Part shown: positions 10,637-22,612 of the stretch, in pieces | Numbering within the stretch: position 1 is the stretch's first letter | Layout of the letters: every line of letters begins with the position of its first letter | Source: Loripinus fragilis | Lineage: Eukaryota > Mollusca > Bivalvia > Lucinida > Lucinidae | Reading direction: 5' to 3' | NCBI GenBank assembly: GCA_964019695.1 | Contig: OZ026530.1 | Location: forward strand, 40,608,944 to 40,672,943 | DNA length: 64,000 nucleotides | Made by a program: the position numbers and the translations under genes | Notes under the pieces: model-generated | The model's database searches: none | What the model was told of the DNA's origin: nothing | Seen by the model: the letters and a program-made list of their open reading frames with translations, nothing else

Positions 10637-11833
10637 ATGTATTCATACCAATGTGATACTTGTGGCAAATCTTTTACTTACGCATCCAACTATAAAACAC
10701 ATTTGTTTGTCCACACAGGAGTCAAACCATACAAATGTGATACTTGTGGCGAAGGCTTTACATACGCATCAAACTATAAAAGACATTTTTCTGTTCACAC
10801 AGGAGTGAAACCATACAAATGTGATACTTGCGGCAAAAGCTTTAATTATGCAAGCAACTATAAATCACATTTGGTTGTTCACACAGGAGTCAAGTCAAAC
10901 AAATACCAATGTGAAATCTGCGGCAAATTCCTTTCTAGCACATCATACTATAAAACACATTTGCTTGTTCACACAAGAGAGAAACCATACCAATGTGATA
11001 ATTGTGGCAAATGCTTTGCTAGCTTATCCAACTATAAAACACATTTGGCTGTTCACACAGAAGTAAAGCCATACAAATGTGATACTTGCGGCAAACGTTT
11101 TGCTTGCTCATACAACTATAAAACACATTTGGTTGTTCACACTGGAGCGAAGCCATATAAGTGTGATACTTGCGGTAAAGAATTTAATCGGGCGGATATT
11201 TTGAAAAGGCATTTGGCTCTCCACACTGGAAACCGCGCATTTATTTGTGTAATTTGTGGTAAAGGTTTTACTCTTTCGTATTATTTGAGGGCACATTTGA
11301 CTACACATACAGGAGAGAATAGATTTGATTGTGACCGTTGTGATAAGAGCTACAACACTGCATCAAGCTTGGAAGCTCACTCGAGTGTTCATACAGGAAT
11401 TTATCCATACACATGTCAGACTTGTGGTAAAGGTTTTGCACGGGCAAATACCCTGAAATTACATTTGCCTGCTCATACAGGAGAGCGTGCTTTTAAATGT
11501 GAACTTTGTAAGAAAACATTTACTCGGGCATCTTATTTAAAAGGACATTTGATCATTCATACAGGAATGAAACCATTTAACTGTGACATTTGTGGTCAAA
11601 GTTTTACTAGGGCGTCAAGCGTGAAAACACATAAGAAATTGCATACAGGATTGAGAACGAAACCATATATATGCGATATTTGTAATAAATACTTCAGCAG
11701 TGAATCACACGTGAAACGACACGTGCTTGTTCATACGGGAGATAAACCATTTTCTTGCAATACATGTGGTAAACGATTTACAGAGAAACATAATTTAGTT
11801 AAACATTTTAAAAAACGTCATTTACCAATTTGA
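10637..11833 (+). CDS. C2H2 zinc-finger protein 1 (14 fingers)
   Basis: A 398-residue protein if it starts at the first in-frame ATG (10637), with the first finger beginning almost at once (MYSYQCDTCGKSF). The in-frame TGA at 10493 and the absence of another ATG support this start, unless an upstream exon splices in. Fourteen fingers follow, mostly 28 residues apart, with TG(V/E/A)KPYKC linkers; finger 3 to 4 and finger 12 to 13 have longer linkers. The last finger ends HFKKRHLPI and then TGA. All C2H2 ligands look intact. The first six fingers share ASNYKTH-type helices, which suggests local duplication. Family knowledge: such arrays usually bind DNA in the nucleus. No effector domain is visible, so activation or repression cannot be assigned. 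Paralogue of the gene at 62517-64000. Confidence 0.85.
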   Translation: MYSYQCDTCGKSFTYASNYKTHLFVHTGVKPYKCDTCGEGFTYASNYKRHFSVHTGVKPYKCDTCGKSFNYASNYKSHLVVHTGVKSNKYQCEICGKFLSSTSYYKTHLLVHTREKPYQCDNCGKCFASLSNYKTHLAVHTEVKPYKCDTCGKRFACSYNYKTHLVVHTGAKPYKCDTCGKEFNRADILKRHLALHTGNRAFICVICGKGFTLSYYLRAHLTTHTGENRFDCDRCDKSYNTASSLEAHSSVHTGIYPYTCQTCGKGFARANTLKLHLPAHTGERAFKCELCKKTFTRASYLKGHLIIHTGMKPFNCDICGQSFTRASSVKTHKKLHTGLRTKPYICDICNKYFSSESHVKRHVLVHTGDKPFSCNTCGKRFTEKHNLVKHFKKRHLPI

Positions 11834-12018
11834 AAGAAAAACGAGGTACAATCTGTACACCACATGTAGCATCAAATGTAAAAGAGAATTTTGTTGCCCG
11901 TAACTGTGAGTACGGTTTGGTAAAAATACAAATTCCAGTATTCAAGAAGTTGTGAGAAAAGCTTATCAAGTTTAAAGCCCATTTAGATGCATGGACGAGT
12001 TTTCAGGAATATTCATGA

Positions 12019-12024
12019 AATAAA
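12019..12024 (+). promoter_or_regulatory. Candidate polyadenylation signal AATAAA
   Basis: First canonical hexamer downstream of the zinc-finger gene 1 stop, 186 bases after it. In AT-rich DNA such hexamers occur by chance, so the assignment rests on position only. Confidence 0.35.
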
Positions 12025-12121
12025 GATTTTGAGGATGACTTTTCATAGTAAGGAAGCTTCTAAAGGCTGAATAAGCCAATTTAAAAAGCTTTGTTGATTT
12101 TCTAACAATATCTATAGGTAG

Positions 12122-12250
12122 TGCTCGATAAGCGTAGAGGTACGTAGTTGGTCGGGTAATGGTGCTTATTTCACCCGATTGGACAACTACAGGGTTTTCT
12201 TCCACACTTCTAACTGTTAATCTGTTTCGTCACTCTACGCTTATCGAGCA
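12122..12250. mobile_element. 129-bp MITE
   Basis: The ends are TGCTCGATAAGCGTAGAG and its inverted partner CTCTACGCTTATCGAGCA, 18 bp with perfect pairing. The interior is non-coding. No certain target-site duplication is seen. It lies just downstream of zinc-finger gene 1. Confidence 0.75.
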
Positions 12251-13081
12251 AGGACTCTAAAGACCAATAGTTTATATACATGTATTGTTGACATACCACC
12301 AGACTGAGTTCAAGAATTTCTTAAGTTTCGGATTTGAGAAAAATCCATCTATCATTCAAGTAGTTGTTCACACCGGATCTATTGTCCAGAAGATACTATG
12401 ATATTTTCATACATACTTAGGTTCAGGCCATTTTTTGGGGGTTCCAATTTTTGAATTTTAATATTTTTTGAGATTTTCAGAAAAATAAATATTTTTAGGG
12501 GTATGAAGGTTAAATGGATATTTTTGGGGGGTCATCACAAAATTGGACTATGTTTAGGGGTCATTTTAGGGTATTTTCTTCTTAAGATCAAGGTACAGAA
12601 TGGGGGTCATTTTTTAGGTTGCTAAAATTTCTAATATTTTTTGGGATGCTTGAAATTTCTGATATTTTTTGGGTAAATGGTAGATGCGAGGCCTGAGCCT
12701 GCGTACATGAAGAAAACATGAGAGTTCCCGCGAACCCCCACCACCCTCCCGCCCTGGGAGCCATTGTACATTTGGTCACAGTATATTGTACATTCCTACC
12801 TTGTCGTATTAATTCTTTTCAGTCAATTGAAATTTCCCATAAAGCTACATAAAATAAAATGCGTAGAGTCCATAGTAAGTAATTAGGTGACAGAGTATAC
12901 TTTCCAAACAATTTGTATGTTTCTCTTTGTCAATCAATTTTGTCTTTGCAAGTAGTGCAAACCTTGAAGAAATGCCCGATGGTGTGGCATTTTATATCCG
13001 TCGCTACTTTTTGTCAAAATTCTCATTCATAGGGTGTCCTATCTAAAGGGTTAAGTCTATCGTCCTTTTTGTGGGACATAG
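12251..13081. other. No gene; degenerate G-rich/T-rich repeats
   Basis: Between about 12425 and 12690 short motifs recur: GGGGGTCATTTTT, ATATTTTTTGGG and TTTTTAGGGG, spaced irregularly like an old hAT-type or simple-repeat interior. The rest has no credible frame. Confidence 0.5.
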
Positions 13082-13147
13082 GCAAACAGTGCAGACCCAG
13101 ATCAGACGCACAGAGCGCGGCGTCTGATCGGGATCTTCACTGTTTGC
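13082..13147. repeat. Foldback family L (AACAGTGCAGACCCAGATCAGA)
   Basis: GCAAACAGTGCAGACCCAGA and TCAGACGC pair with the inverted GCGTCTGATC and GATCTTCACTGTTTGC across a short loop. Relatives are seen at 1783-1858 (degenerate), 38873-38935 and, one arm only, near 19345-19365. A small dispersed palindromic element. Confidence 0.7.
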
Positions 13148-13689
13148 TTACAGAATGTTCTATACAAATTTGAATAAAAATGTAAAATACCACCCAACAA
13201 CACTTAAAACGGAAATGGCCGGAGTGGGATATTTCATTTGGCTTAAATGAATTATAAAGGGCTAGACCTTTAAAAAATAGTGTAAATATTTGTTTGAGAA
13301 CATACATGGAGCGAATAAATCGTTAAGAATGCATTGATTTTGCAATAATTAATATTACTAATTGATTCACCAGTTTATGCATTACTTTAATGTTTATTTA
13401 ATGCATTACTGAATTACTTGCATTACTTTTGAATTACTGTCTAACAGCAGTTTTACCATAAAGCTACAAACTGTACAGTAGAGAGCCATAACAAAGCGTT
13501 ACTTCTGTATGAAGATGTGTTAACAGTTATTTCTATTTACAATTCCATTTCGTTCAGTTTGCTTGTAAACACTGTTCCTTGTCTTAGGTTATGAAAATGA
13601 GTAAATGCAACATGAGTTGTAAAACTTGTGAGTAAAGGGTTTCATTATATATAACGATAAAGTATACAACTTTTAAAAAGTTACTAACA
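13148..13689. other. No gene seen
   Basis: AT-rich DNA without recognisable coding sequence or repeat copies. Confidence 0.45.
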
Positions 13690-13717
13690 CAGGGTTCGCA
13701 CATGCTGGTTAGACGTA

Positions 13718-16700
13718 CCCCCGCATCTAATTTAGATTACCTTGCACCCCCCAGGACAATTTTTCATGGGTGCCAAATTGTTCATTGGGACCCCCTGGAT
13801 GCGAAACGAAGGTTTCTTCAAAAAAAAAATTTGGTTTGGGCTATGTGAAATTGCATGGTTTCTATGGCAACCAATAGCGAATTTGAGAAGGGGGTCTGCC
13901 TACAAAATTAATCATATCTCAGCTGTTACTTATCATAGACTACTAAACTTAATACCAAATTAAAGCTTAGACATAGGCCTATTATCTCCTTGTTGCATAT
14001 ACAAATTATCTAATTTGCATATTCATAAATATTTATGAAAACATTACAAATGTGATTCGCGAATAGGGGTATACGTACAAGATCAATAATATCTCAGCTG
14101 CTTTTAGTCGTAGATTACTAAAATTTCTACTAAAATAAAGATAAGACATAGGCCTGTCATTCCATGGTCAAATATGCAACGTATCATATTTGCATAATTT
14201 GAATATTCATGAATATTAATAAAAACGCCAAAAATAAGGGAAAATCATTACAAATATAAATAGGCTGATTTCATCCCGATATTGTCATTGTTGCAAGATT
14301 TAATATATTCAATGCTACAATTTGACAGGTCCTTTCATCTGGTGGTCCTTTATGAATCTTATCTCATTTGAATCATGATTCATGAAAATGCATGAAAACT
14401 TAAAAAAATGAATAAATTACGTAAAAACTATAAGCCTAGGGGAGGGGTTAAGGTACGATCTATCCTGTCCTCATAGGGCCTTTTAAATTCATGCCAAATT
14501 GTTCAGTGGGACCCTCAGAATGTGAAACGAAGTTCTCCTCAAAAGAAGTTTGGTATGGCCTACGTGAAAATGCATGGTTTCCATGGCAACCTCTTATATG
14601 ATTCTCGAGATTGGGGGGTAGGCCTACAAATTCAATCATATCTAGGGTTCTACTTTTCCTAGAGCACTTAAGTGGTGTTAAATTAAAGCTTAGACACATT
14701 TCTTTCTTTCATCCAGTGGTCCTATATGAAAATTATCTCATTGGCAAATTCATGAATATTAATGAAAACTTTTGTAATGAAAGAAAAGATCTTAGAAAAA
14801 TTAAGAGATGTACATATAAAATGACAAATGTTTCACCTACCATGTGTCCCAATGTATCAAACCTAGTGCCAATTCAATGCTTAGACATTGTACTTTTACC
14901 ATGAGGTAAAATATGAAAAAATTTTATCAAGGATATTCATGAAATTAAATGAAAACAGAAGAAATGAATGAAAAATTAAGAGGGTGCACTTCCCAAATTA
15001 CTCATATCTCTGTAGTTAAGTGCCTTATAGTGCGAAACCTGATTTTAAGTCAATGCAAAGACACAACGTGTTTACCAAAATGATCCAATTTATAACACAT
15101 CAAATTTATATTCTCATGAATATTGATGAAAACATGAGAAAATCGAGAAAATACAGGAAAATTAAGGGGGTATACATACGAAGTGATTTATATCTTAGTA
15201 TTCAATTGCCCAATAGTAGCAAGCTTAGTACCATATTAAACAGTATATTCCTAAGTGTTTTTGAGTAAAAGAAAAAGAGTATAAATTTTATAGCAGCTGA
15301 GATATGAGTAATTTTGTAGGTACACTGCTATCAATTTATATACTTTTTTCTTGTATTTTTAAAGTTTTCATTAATATTGATCTTAAACAAATTAGTTAAT
15401 TCTTATATCTTCCCACTAGGTAAAACTGTTATGCATAGACTCAAACTAAGTATATTATTTGCTACTCTAGGGCAATTAGCAGCTAAGATATTTTTAATTT
15501 TGTAGGTATACCCCATTCATTTTTCGGTGATTTTTCTCTTTATTCTAATGTTTATATTAATTTTCATGAATATGTAAATGAGACAACTGGCAAATATTAC
15601 CACTATTGCGATATAGGGCTGTGTTATAGCAATAAGTTGGCACCTTGTTTGCTACGTAAGGGCTATAAGCTACTGAGATATGAGTAATTTTGTAGGTATT
15701 TCCCCTTAATTTTCAAGTATTTTTCTCAAATGCTCATGGTATCATCAATATTCATGAATATTATAATATGACCATTTAAATATTTGATAATTTTTTAAAC
15801 AAACTATTGTCTAAGCATTAGTTTAAAACCAATTTTGGTACTCTAGGGCATTTAGCGATTGAGATATTATTAGATTTGTAAGTACACCCCTAGATTTTTC
15901 CGCGATTTTTCATTTATTTCTTCTGTTTGAATTAAAATTCATAATTACTTTTGTTAACTATTTTTCAATGCTGACCTTAAGGTAAAAGTATTATGTCTAA
16001 ACATTGATTTTGCACCAAGTTTGATACACTAGGATGCATAGCAGCTGAGATATTGGTAATTTTATACGTACACACCTTAATTTTTCTGAGATTTTATCTC
16101 TCATATCTTAAGTTTTCAAGTAGATTCATGAATATGGATATTAGATAATTTGTATATCTAACTACCAAATTAAACTGCTATGTCCAGGAATTAGTTTGGT
16201 ACTAGGTGTGGTAATCTAGGATGAGATGTTGTTAAGATATGAGTATTTTTGTACGTATGCCCCTATTCTTTACGGGTTGCCATGGAAACCATGAAATTTC
16301 AAAAACCAAAGAGCATTTATTTTTGAGGACAATATTTTTTTGCATTAAGTGGTGCTATTGGACAAATTTACGCACATAATGAAATGTCCTATGTGTTCAA
16401 TTTAGGTCTGATTACCCCGTTGCATGCTATAGTTTACCCATGTTTTTCTCCCACATATTTAAGATTTCATTAATATTCATGAATATGCAAATGGGATAAT
16501 TTTCATATAGGACCACAGGATGAAAGAACTTATCAAATTGAATCACTGAGGATATAACAAATGGCAACAATGGCGGTTTGATGATGTTTTTGTGCTGAAA
16601 TATGTTCATTTATGTTGTTTTTTTATGATTTTACTTCATTTTTGTAGGTCTTCATTAATATTCATAAATATGCAAATTAGATGATTTACAAATCTGACCA

Positions 16701-17530
16701 CAGTAAGAAAGACATGTGTCTAAGCTTTAATTTGACACTAAATTTAGTTCTCTAGGAAAAGTAGAACCCTAGATATGATTGAATTTGTAGGCCTACCCCC
16801 CAATCTCGAGAATCATATAAGAGGTTGCCATGGAAACCACGCAATTTCACGTAGCCCATACCAAACTTCTTTTGAGGAGAACTTCGTTTCACATTCTGAG
16901 GGTCCCACTGAACAATTTGGCATGAATTTAAAAGGCCCTATGAGGACAGGATAGATCGTACCTTAGCCCTCCCCTAGGCTTATAGTTTTTACGTGTTTTT
17001 GTTCTCATTTTTTAAGTTTTCATGCATTTTCATGAATATTCAAATGAGATAATATTCATATAGGACCACTGGATAAGAGGACCTGTCAAATTGTAGCAAT
17101 GATTATATTAAACATGCAACAATGACAATATTTGGATGAAATCAGACTATTTATATTTGTAATGATTTTCCCTAATTTTTAGCATTTTTATTCATATTTA
17201 TTTTTTATGTTTTCATAAATATTTATGAATTTGCAAATTAGATAATTTGCATATGCAAAAAGATAATAGGCCTATGTTAAAGCTTTAACTTGGTATTTAG
17301 TTTAGTAGTCTAGGATAAGTAACAGCCTAGATATGAGTTATTTTGTAGGCAGACCCCCCCTTCTCGAATTCGCTATTGGTTACCATAGGAACCATGCAAT
17401 TTCACATAGCCCAAACCAATTCTGTTTGAGGACACCTTCGTTTCGCATCCAGGGGGTCCCAATAAACAATTTGGCACCCATGAAAAATCGTCCTGGGGGG
17501 GTGCAAGGTAACCTAAATTGGATGCCGGGG
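13718..17530. mobile_element. 3.8-kb foldback element with long inverted arms, no ORF
   Basis: The left arm (from CCCCCGCATCTAATTTAGAT) and right arm (reverse complement CCCCGGCATCCAATTTAGGT) pair for many hundreds of bases: about 13718-14700 against 16690-17530. TA flanks both ends (13716-13717, 17531-17532). Inside are about a dozen diverged units of roughly 180 bp bearing CATATCTCAGCTG with a following CTACAAAATTA-type word, in one orientation left of about 15250 and in the other to the right. No transposase-like frame is present. It seems inserted in a hAT-like remnant whose CAGGGTTCGCACA end is at 13690 and whose continuation (GGAAAGTCCTTGAAAATTAA) follows at 17543. Confidence 0.8.
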
Positions 17531-17912
17531 TAAAGGTTTTCTTGGAAAGTCCTTGAAAATTAAATATGCCTTTAAAAGTGCTGGAAAATAACTCAAAGGC
17601 CTTGAAAAGTCTTTGAATTATAAGAAGAAAAGTACTACCATACAGTTAGAATGGACCAAGTGGGGTTAAAATTGTATTAAGATTGGGAAATGTCATCTTT
17701 TAAGATGAATCCACATTCCAAACCTATTCTCATCGAAAACCCAGAATGTCTGGCATCTGATACACGAAAATGTTTATCCACGTTACATTGATTGGTGTGT
17801 AAAACTCCACTGGGAGTCGTAGATAGAGGGCTATATCATGACATACTGGTGATTGTTTCATTTACAAGCTTAAGTTGGGGACTCCTTAAAATGTAATGAG
17901 ACAGACAAATAA
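17531..17912. other. hAT-like remnant and unassigned DNA; no gene
   Basis: About 17540-17630 repeats the words CTTGGAAAGTCCTTGAAAA and CCTTGAAAAGTC, typical of a non-coding hAT-like interior. The rest is unassigned. Confidence 0.45.
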
Positions 17913-18466
17913 TTTAAAGGAACACCCGATTATTTTCCATAGGTGATGGTGTTAACCCCTGTCCAATAGACAAGTAATGTATTTCACTAGACAATAAGGC
18001 AGAAACCCAGTTTCCCTTGCCAGTTCTGCTATGATAGTCAAAGTTTTGGATCAAAAAAGTTTTTGATAAAAAAAGTTGTAATTTTTCATTTTCTTGAAAA
18101 TGACGATTTTTTCTGGAACTCTGTAGAAGCTTCTGAATTTGTTAATAGTGTAACCTAATAATCTCTGCAACATTAAAAGTTTATTGACTGTACAGAAATG
18201 ATGCTGTTATGGTGCTTGATTGAAAAATTCGTCTGTAAAATTTGGTTTTGAAAAAATGGGTATTTTCAACAAAATTCCATTTTGACATAAAGCGTTCCAT
18301 GGAGATTTCTGGAAAGGGATTTCTTCATTCTTATCAACAAGCATCATCCTTGATAGGTAACCAAACTAATCACAGGACAAACATGTTTTTCCAACTCATG
18401 CTATAATTCAGACCATGAGTGCATTTGTATTGTGATCAATGACAAAATACGCTGTGTTCCTTTAAA
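17913..18466. mobile_element. 554-bp element with TTTAAAGGAACAC inverted ends
   Basis: TTTAAAGGAACAC at 17913-17925 is repeated inverted as GTGTTCCTTTAAA at 18454-18466. The interior is non-coding. With such short ends and no certain target duplication, the superfamily is open. Confidence 0.5.
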
Positions 18467-18589
18467 TATTTTAGCAGTGTATGTTCTAGGAGATGATGCA
18501 CTGATAAGTTAGGTCTTTCTTGCAAGCCAAATATCTATGTGCCATGATGCACATCTGATTTAAGGATGAGGTTGGTGCCGTGAAACTGG

Positions 18590-18845
18590 TTTAAGCCCTC
18601 CAGTAAAATATTTTACTGACCGTTCCAAGGCGGTACTTCTTTTGTGGATCTTTTTATGTTTTTCTTGTCTTGTGTTTGCTATGTCTATGCACGTCTGTTT
18701 ATATGTGCCTTGTGATCACCTGCTGGGAAAAGGCTGACCTCTTATCTCTTGTTTGTGGTGTCTAACTGTGACTTTGTCACTTTCTAATTGGTATCCTTGG
18801 TCAGGTGTGGTACTTGATTGTATCGATTCCTGATCTTTGCACCAT
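18590..18845 (+). repeat. Dispersed repeat family A, copy 2
   Basis: Begins GGTTTAAGCCCTCCAGTAAA, continues through CCGTTCCAAGGCGGTACTTC and TGATCACCTGCTGGGAAAAG, and ends near CTGATCTTTGCACC and ACTTAC. Reverse-oriented relative to the copies at 120-362 and 21828-22090. Confidence 0.8.
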
Positions 18846-19496
18846 TACTTACTTCCTAATACGATTTGCCGCTAAAAAATCGGGTATGGTATATATCTCC
18901 GTTATCACAGCAGATCGAAGCTATCAATCTAGCTAGGAATTCCCAATTTATAATTAGTTCAACATTATATTAAAAAATCTCATCACCAAAAGCATAAAAA
19001 TTGCAGGTGACACATCAAAATTACAACCCTTCACTAGGGATGACTGTTGGGAGGGTAGCGTTCTGATGGTGAACAAAAATATTACAAAAACTTACACCCG
19101 TGATAAAGTATTCTATATTTGTATGTAATATTCCATTTTAACGTGTTCTCTTAAAATGTAACCATTTTATTGTAACAAGTTTAAAGAGTAACCATTGCCT
19201 TTGAGTTAGACCAATTTCAAAACGTTTGATTTAAACCATCTTTTAATGTTGGGAAAACATTCAAGACCACCTGTTATTTCAAAAGCAGTAAATCTAATTA
19301 ACATTGCAAAGCTTTATCTATAGCAGGACATTTCATCAGGATCTGCACTGTTTGCAACGAAGAAAACGACCTTCAGAGAAAGAAATACAGGTTTTTATTT
19401 GGAAATTATAATCTGTTACCATGAACCATCCCAAGTTTAGGGTATGAAACCAGAGGGAAGAATCCATAGTGCATAAATGGTTAATACGAGGGGCAT
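18846..19496. other. No gene seen
   Basis: AT-rich, non-coding. One arm of the family L foldback (GGATCTGCACTGTTTGC) is at about 19345-19365. Confidence 0.45.
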
Positions 19497-20834
19497 TTGG
19501 AAAGTTCTTAGCATGGTCTTTTATCTCAGTAACCGATTTACAAACCTTATCATGTTTGGTATCATTTTAAAGAGCTATCTTTCCTTTATGTTATGGCACA
19601 AATTTCATGAGGATATAATAATGCCGGCACGAAAAATATCATTGTGAATACATGTACTGTTTGTATACTGGAAAATGCAAAATTTCTGTGGAAAATATAA
19701 CATTTTACCTTTTGAAAAGTGTGCAGAACATTAACAATAGTTCATGAAATTAGCTACTTTTGTACCATTTGGTAGGCCACAATCTGGTACAGCTATTATA
19801 CAATTTGTGACCGAGTTGGATGCTTTTAATAACTAAATACCGGAACAGCAATACCAAAACCGTCTAGAAAGCAAAGCAATGTGCTAATTTTTTCGACTAA
19901 AAATCGCATGTCACAATGCACATATTTTGAAAATATATAGCCGACAGTAGTTTAAAAATTCTTTGTGTTGGTATTTTTGTCAAGTACACTTTATGCGCTT
20001 TATATTGAAACCAAAATAAATTTTGTAAACCAGAACAAAGGGAAGATAACTCTTATAATTTTACCATGGGACAGAGTAAGTTTAGCTATGAGCTGACGTT
20101 CTGGTTCATTTTAATTAAAAACAGTGGCAAAAAAAACGTAAAAATACTTTGAGAGTAGAAATCAATCAATTTTGTGATAGTTAACGCGATACCATGAGAA
20201 GTTCTGATGCCATCGACAAAATGTGAGGGTTTAAGTTACCCCACCCACTTCTTGAAAAGTAGGGGTAGTGTTATTAGAAATAATTTTCCAAAATACAGAA
20301 CTAAACAAGCCACACTTTATGCGCGACGAAATGATTTTTATGCATTGTTTGCTACAAATAAAGCAAAACATATACTCAATAGGCATTTTTCGTACTCCTG
20401 TAGTGACACAATTTATAGTAAAAGTATAAAGAAAAATCGAAAAAAACTCCCATTTTTGAAAGTTTACCATTTCCCTATTAGTCAACATATCCCAAATGTA
20501 AAGGTGGTAGTCGTGCAAGCAGTGATCGCATAATATAAATTAATAAAAAATAAGTTGGTACCATATCGTTAATTTGTCAAATCAAGACCGCAAATAAGGT
20601 CCCCAAATTTCCTTCACTTTTTTCCAAGTATTTTGCTTAAAATTTCGGCCAGTATATAAACCCCTACTCATTTTGAGCATGCGCCGCACGTGCACGCCAA
20701 GTTCTTTTTCGACAAAAATTAAACCATCAAGTAGCCGTTGAATTCTACTTTCCAAAAATGTATTACTTGATAGTATTTCATCAACGCATTGTGGAGTTAT
20801 GATGCCGTGCTAAGAACTTTCCAAATGACGCTCG
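19497..20834. mobile_element. 1.34-kb mariner-like shell (TIRs kept, transposase not recognisable)
   Basis: The ends are inverted: CGAGGGGCATTTGGAAAGTT at the left and, reverse-complemented, CGAGCGTCATTTGGAAAGTT at the right, continuing CTTAGCA for about 30 bp in total. TA flanks both sides (19495-19496, 20835-20836). Length and terminus fit Tc1/mariner elements. Open frames at about 20207-20533 (+) and 20231-20518 (-) show no D,D,D/E motifs I can recognise, so it is probably a decayed or non-autonomous copy. Confidence 0.7.
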
Positions 20835-21827
20835 TAAAGGCGCAGAAAATAGAAAATACTAGGTAGGCTGTAGCCCAGACCAGCATATCTCGTAAAAAAA
20901 GTCATTGATGCTTACCCCGAGAGTAGCAAAGCTGATTTTTTGCACAAAGAATATTTGAACATTCGGTAATACAAAACCACTGTATAGCAATTTGTTGCGA
21001 ATTGCGAACTCCCGTATAAGCGAAATTTGTATGGGAAGCCGTTTTCCTTTAAAAATCGAAATAATGATTTAAACGCGTTGTTAAATATGTTATCATAGCA
21101 AACGGGATTGTAAATGGTATCTATTCTGTCCCATATATACTATTGTATGTTATGAGGAGAGGGGAACCTGTTTTGATTTGCATTATGTTTAAAATCTAGC
21201 TTGAAAACACAGACTGTCTATGCTATTCAAAGTTCGTGTTTGTTCGTTTCGATTTGTTAAGTAATCTTCATGACCAAAAGGAATATGACAATGATTTCGT
21301 TATTAGCCGAGAGGCAAATATGCTTGTAACACTAAAAAATGAAAATTGAAATAATATACTCATTAGTTGATCCATGTGGTAAAAACAAACATAGGTACCC
21401 TATCAACAAAAAAAGAAAAAAAAGAAACAGAGAAGACCAACATGGTGACAATCATCCCACGCAAGGCTACAAGAGGATAAGAAACTATATCCAAATGACT
21501 TGTATAATAAACGTGGTTAAGAAATATTATAACTAACATTTTCTAACGAGGTGATTATGCTGCTAGTAAGCACTGAACAGACGTAAACAATGCACATGGC
21601 AGGAATAAAGAAACTTACACCACAAATCACTGAGAAGAATGTGTGTGTTTTCAGGTTATAAACACAGCTAACTATACTCGTATATTTGAACAACCCAAAA
21701 ACAAAAAAAAACTAATTCTTTCCAATCCTCCATAAGTCATCCCCCCATAGAAGATTTCATGAACAGAAAACAGAAATTAAAGGTATAATGAATATACGTA
21801 ACTTAAGACTACTGGTGTCGTAAGCTG
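20835..21827. other. No gene; fragment repeated inverted near 24090-24200
   Basis: About 20870-21010 resembles the reverse complement of 24085-24200 (shared AATACAAAACCACTGTATAG and GAGTAGCAA-like words), so it is part of an old dispersed repeat. Short A-rich frames near 21339 and 21833 are not credible genes. Confidence 0.45.
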
Positions 21828-22090
21828 CAAGAATGAAAGTAAGAGAACGGAATCGATACAATCAAGTACTACACGTGGCACAGGATACCACATGGGAAAG
21901 TGACAAAACACAACTAAACATCGCAAACAAGACCCAAGAGGTCAGCCCTTTCCCAGCAGTCGACCACAAGGCAGCAACGAACAGACGCAAAAGCATGACA
22001 AACACAAGACATAAATAAAACAAATGATGCACGAAAGAAGTACGGCCTTCGAACGGTCTGTAAAACTATTTTACTGGAGGGCTTAAACCA
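21828..22090 (-). repeat. Dispersed repeat family A, copy 3
   Basis: Reverse orientation. Contains AGCCCTTTCCCAGCAG, GACCACAAGGCA and the terminal TTTACTGGAGGGCTTAAACC. Confidence 0.8.
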
Positions 22091-22267
22091 GTTTCATGGC
22101 GCCAGTTTCAGCTGCGTTATATACCCCCGCCATAGTTTTTAATTGTGTTTTTCATCCTTTTTTGACTTAATCTTTTCCTAATTTTTTTATTCTGTTTTGC
22201 TACATTTTCTTTCATTTTCAGTTGTCTTGTCCCTTTTTGAACATTTTATTCATTTTCAGCTTTGTCT

Positions 22268-22612
22268 GATTCTAGGGCGAAGATTTGGTACCAGTAAAAT
22301 GCATTTAAGCCCCCCAGTGGCTTAGGCTGCTATCCGTTCTAAGGCGGTGGTTCTGTTGTTGTTGACTTCTTGTTTATTGTTATTCCCATTGTGGGAGTCT
22401 GTAATTGTTGTATGTTTTGTTGTACGTTACTTTATGTCCATTCTAGAATTGCAATCATCTTGATGGGGTAGAGAGAGCTGGTTGCTTTGCTTAATTTGTC
22501 TTCCTGGTGTCTCGTGATGGTTGAGCGGCTCTTCCCCACGGTGTCACGGGGTTGTCTGCGGTTTGTGATTGTAGTATTTCCTGATCATACTCACTTACTA
22601 TTTTTGGAAGAA
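22268..22612 (+). repeat. Dispersed retroposon-like family B, copy 2
   Basis: Very similar to 8964-9305 along its full length, from GATTCTAGGGCGAAGATTTG to CTGATCATACTCACTTAC. It follows family A copy 3 by less than 200 bp but in the opposite orientation. Confidence 0.85.

Noticed and set aside
10637..11833. CRISPR-like or simple tandem array at the zinc-finger region
   Set aside because: The 84-bp periodicity is the codon image of 28-residue fingers; the frame and ligands are conserved, so it is coding.
19497..20834. An active mariner transposase gene
   Set aside because: TIRs, TA flanks and length fit, but no frame shows recognisable D,D,D/E catalytic motifs or the helix-turn-helix region.
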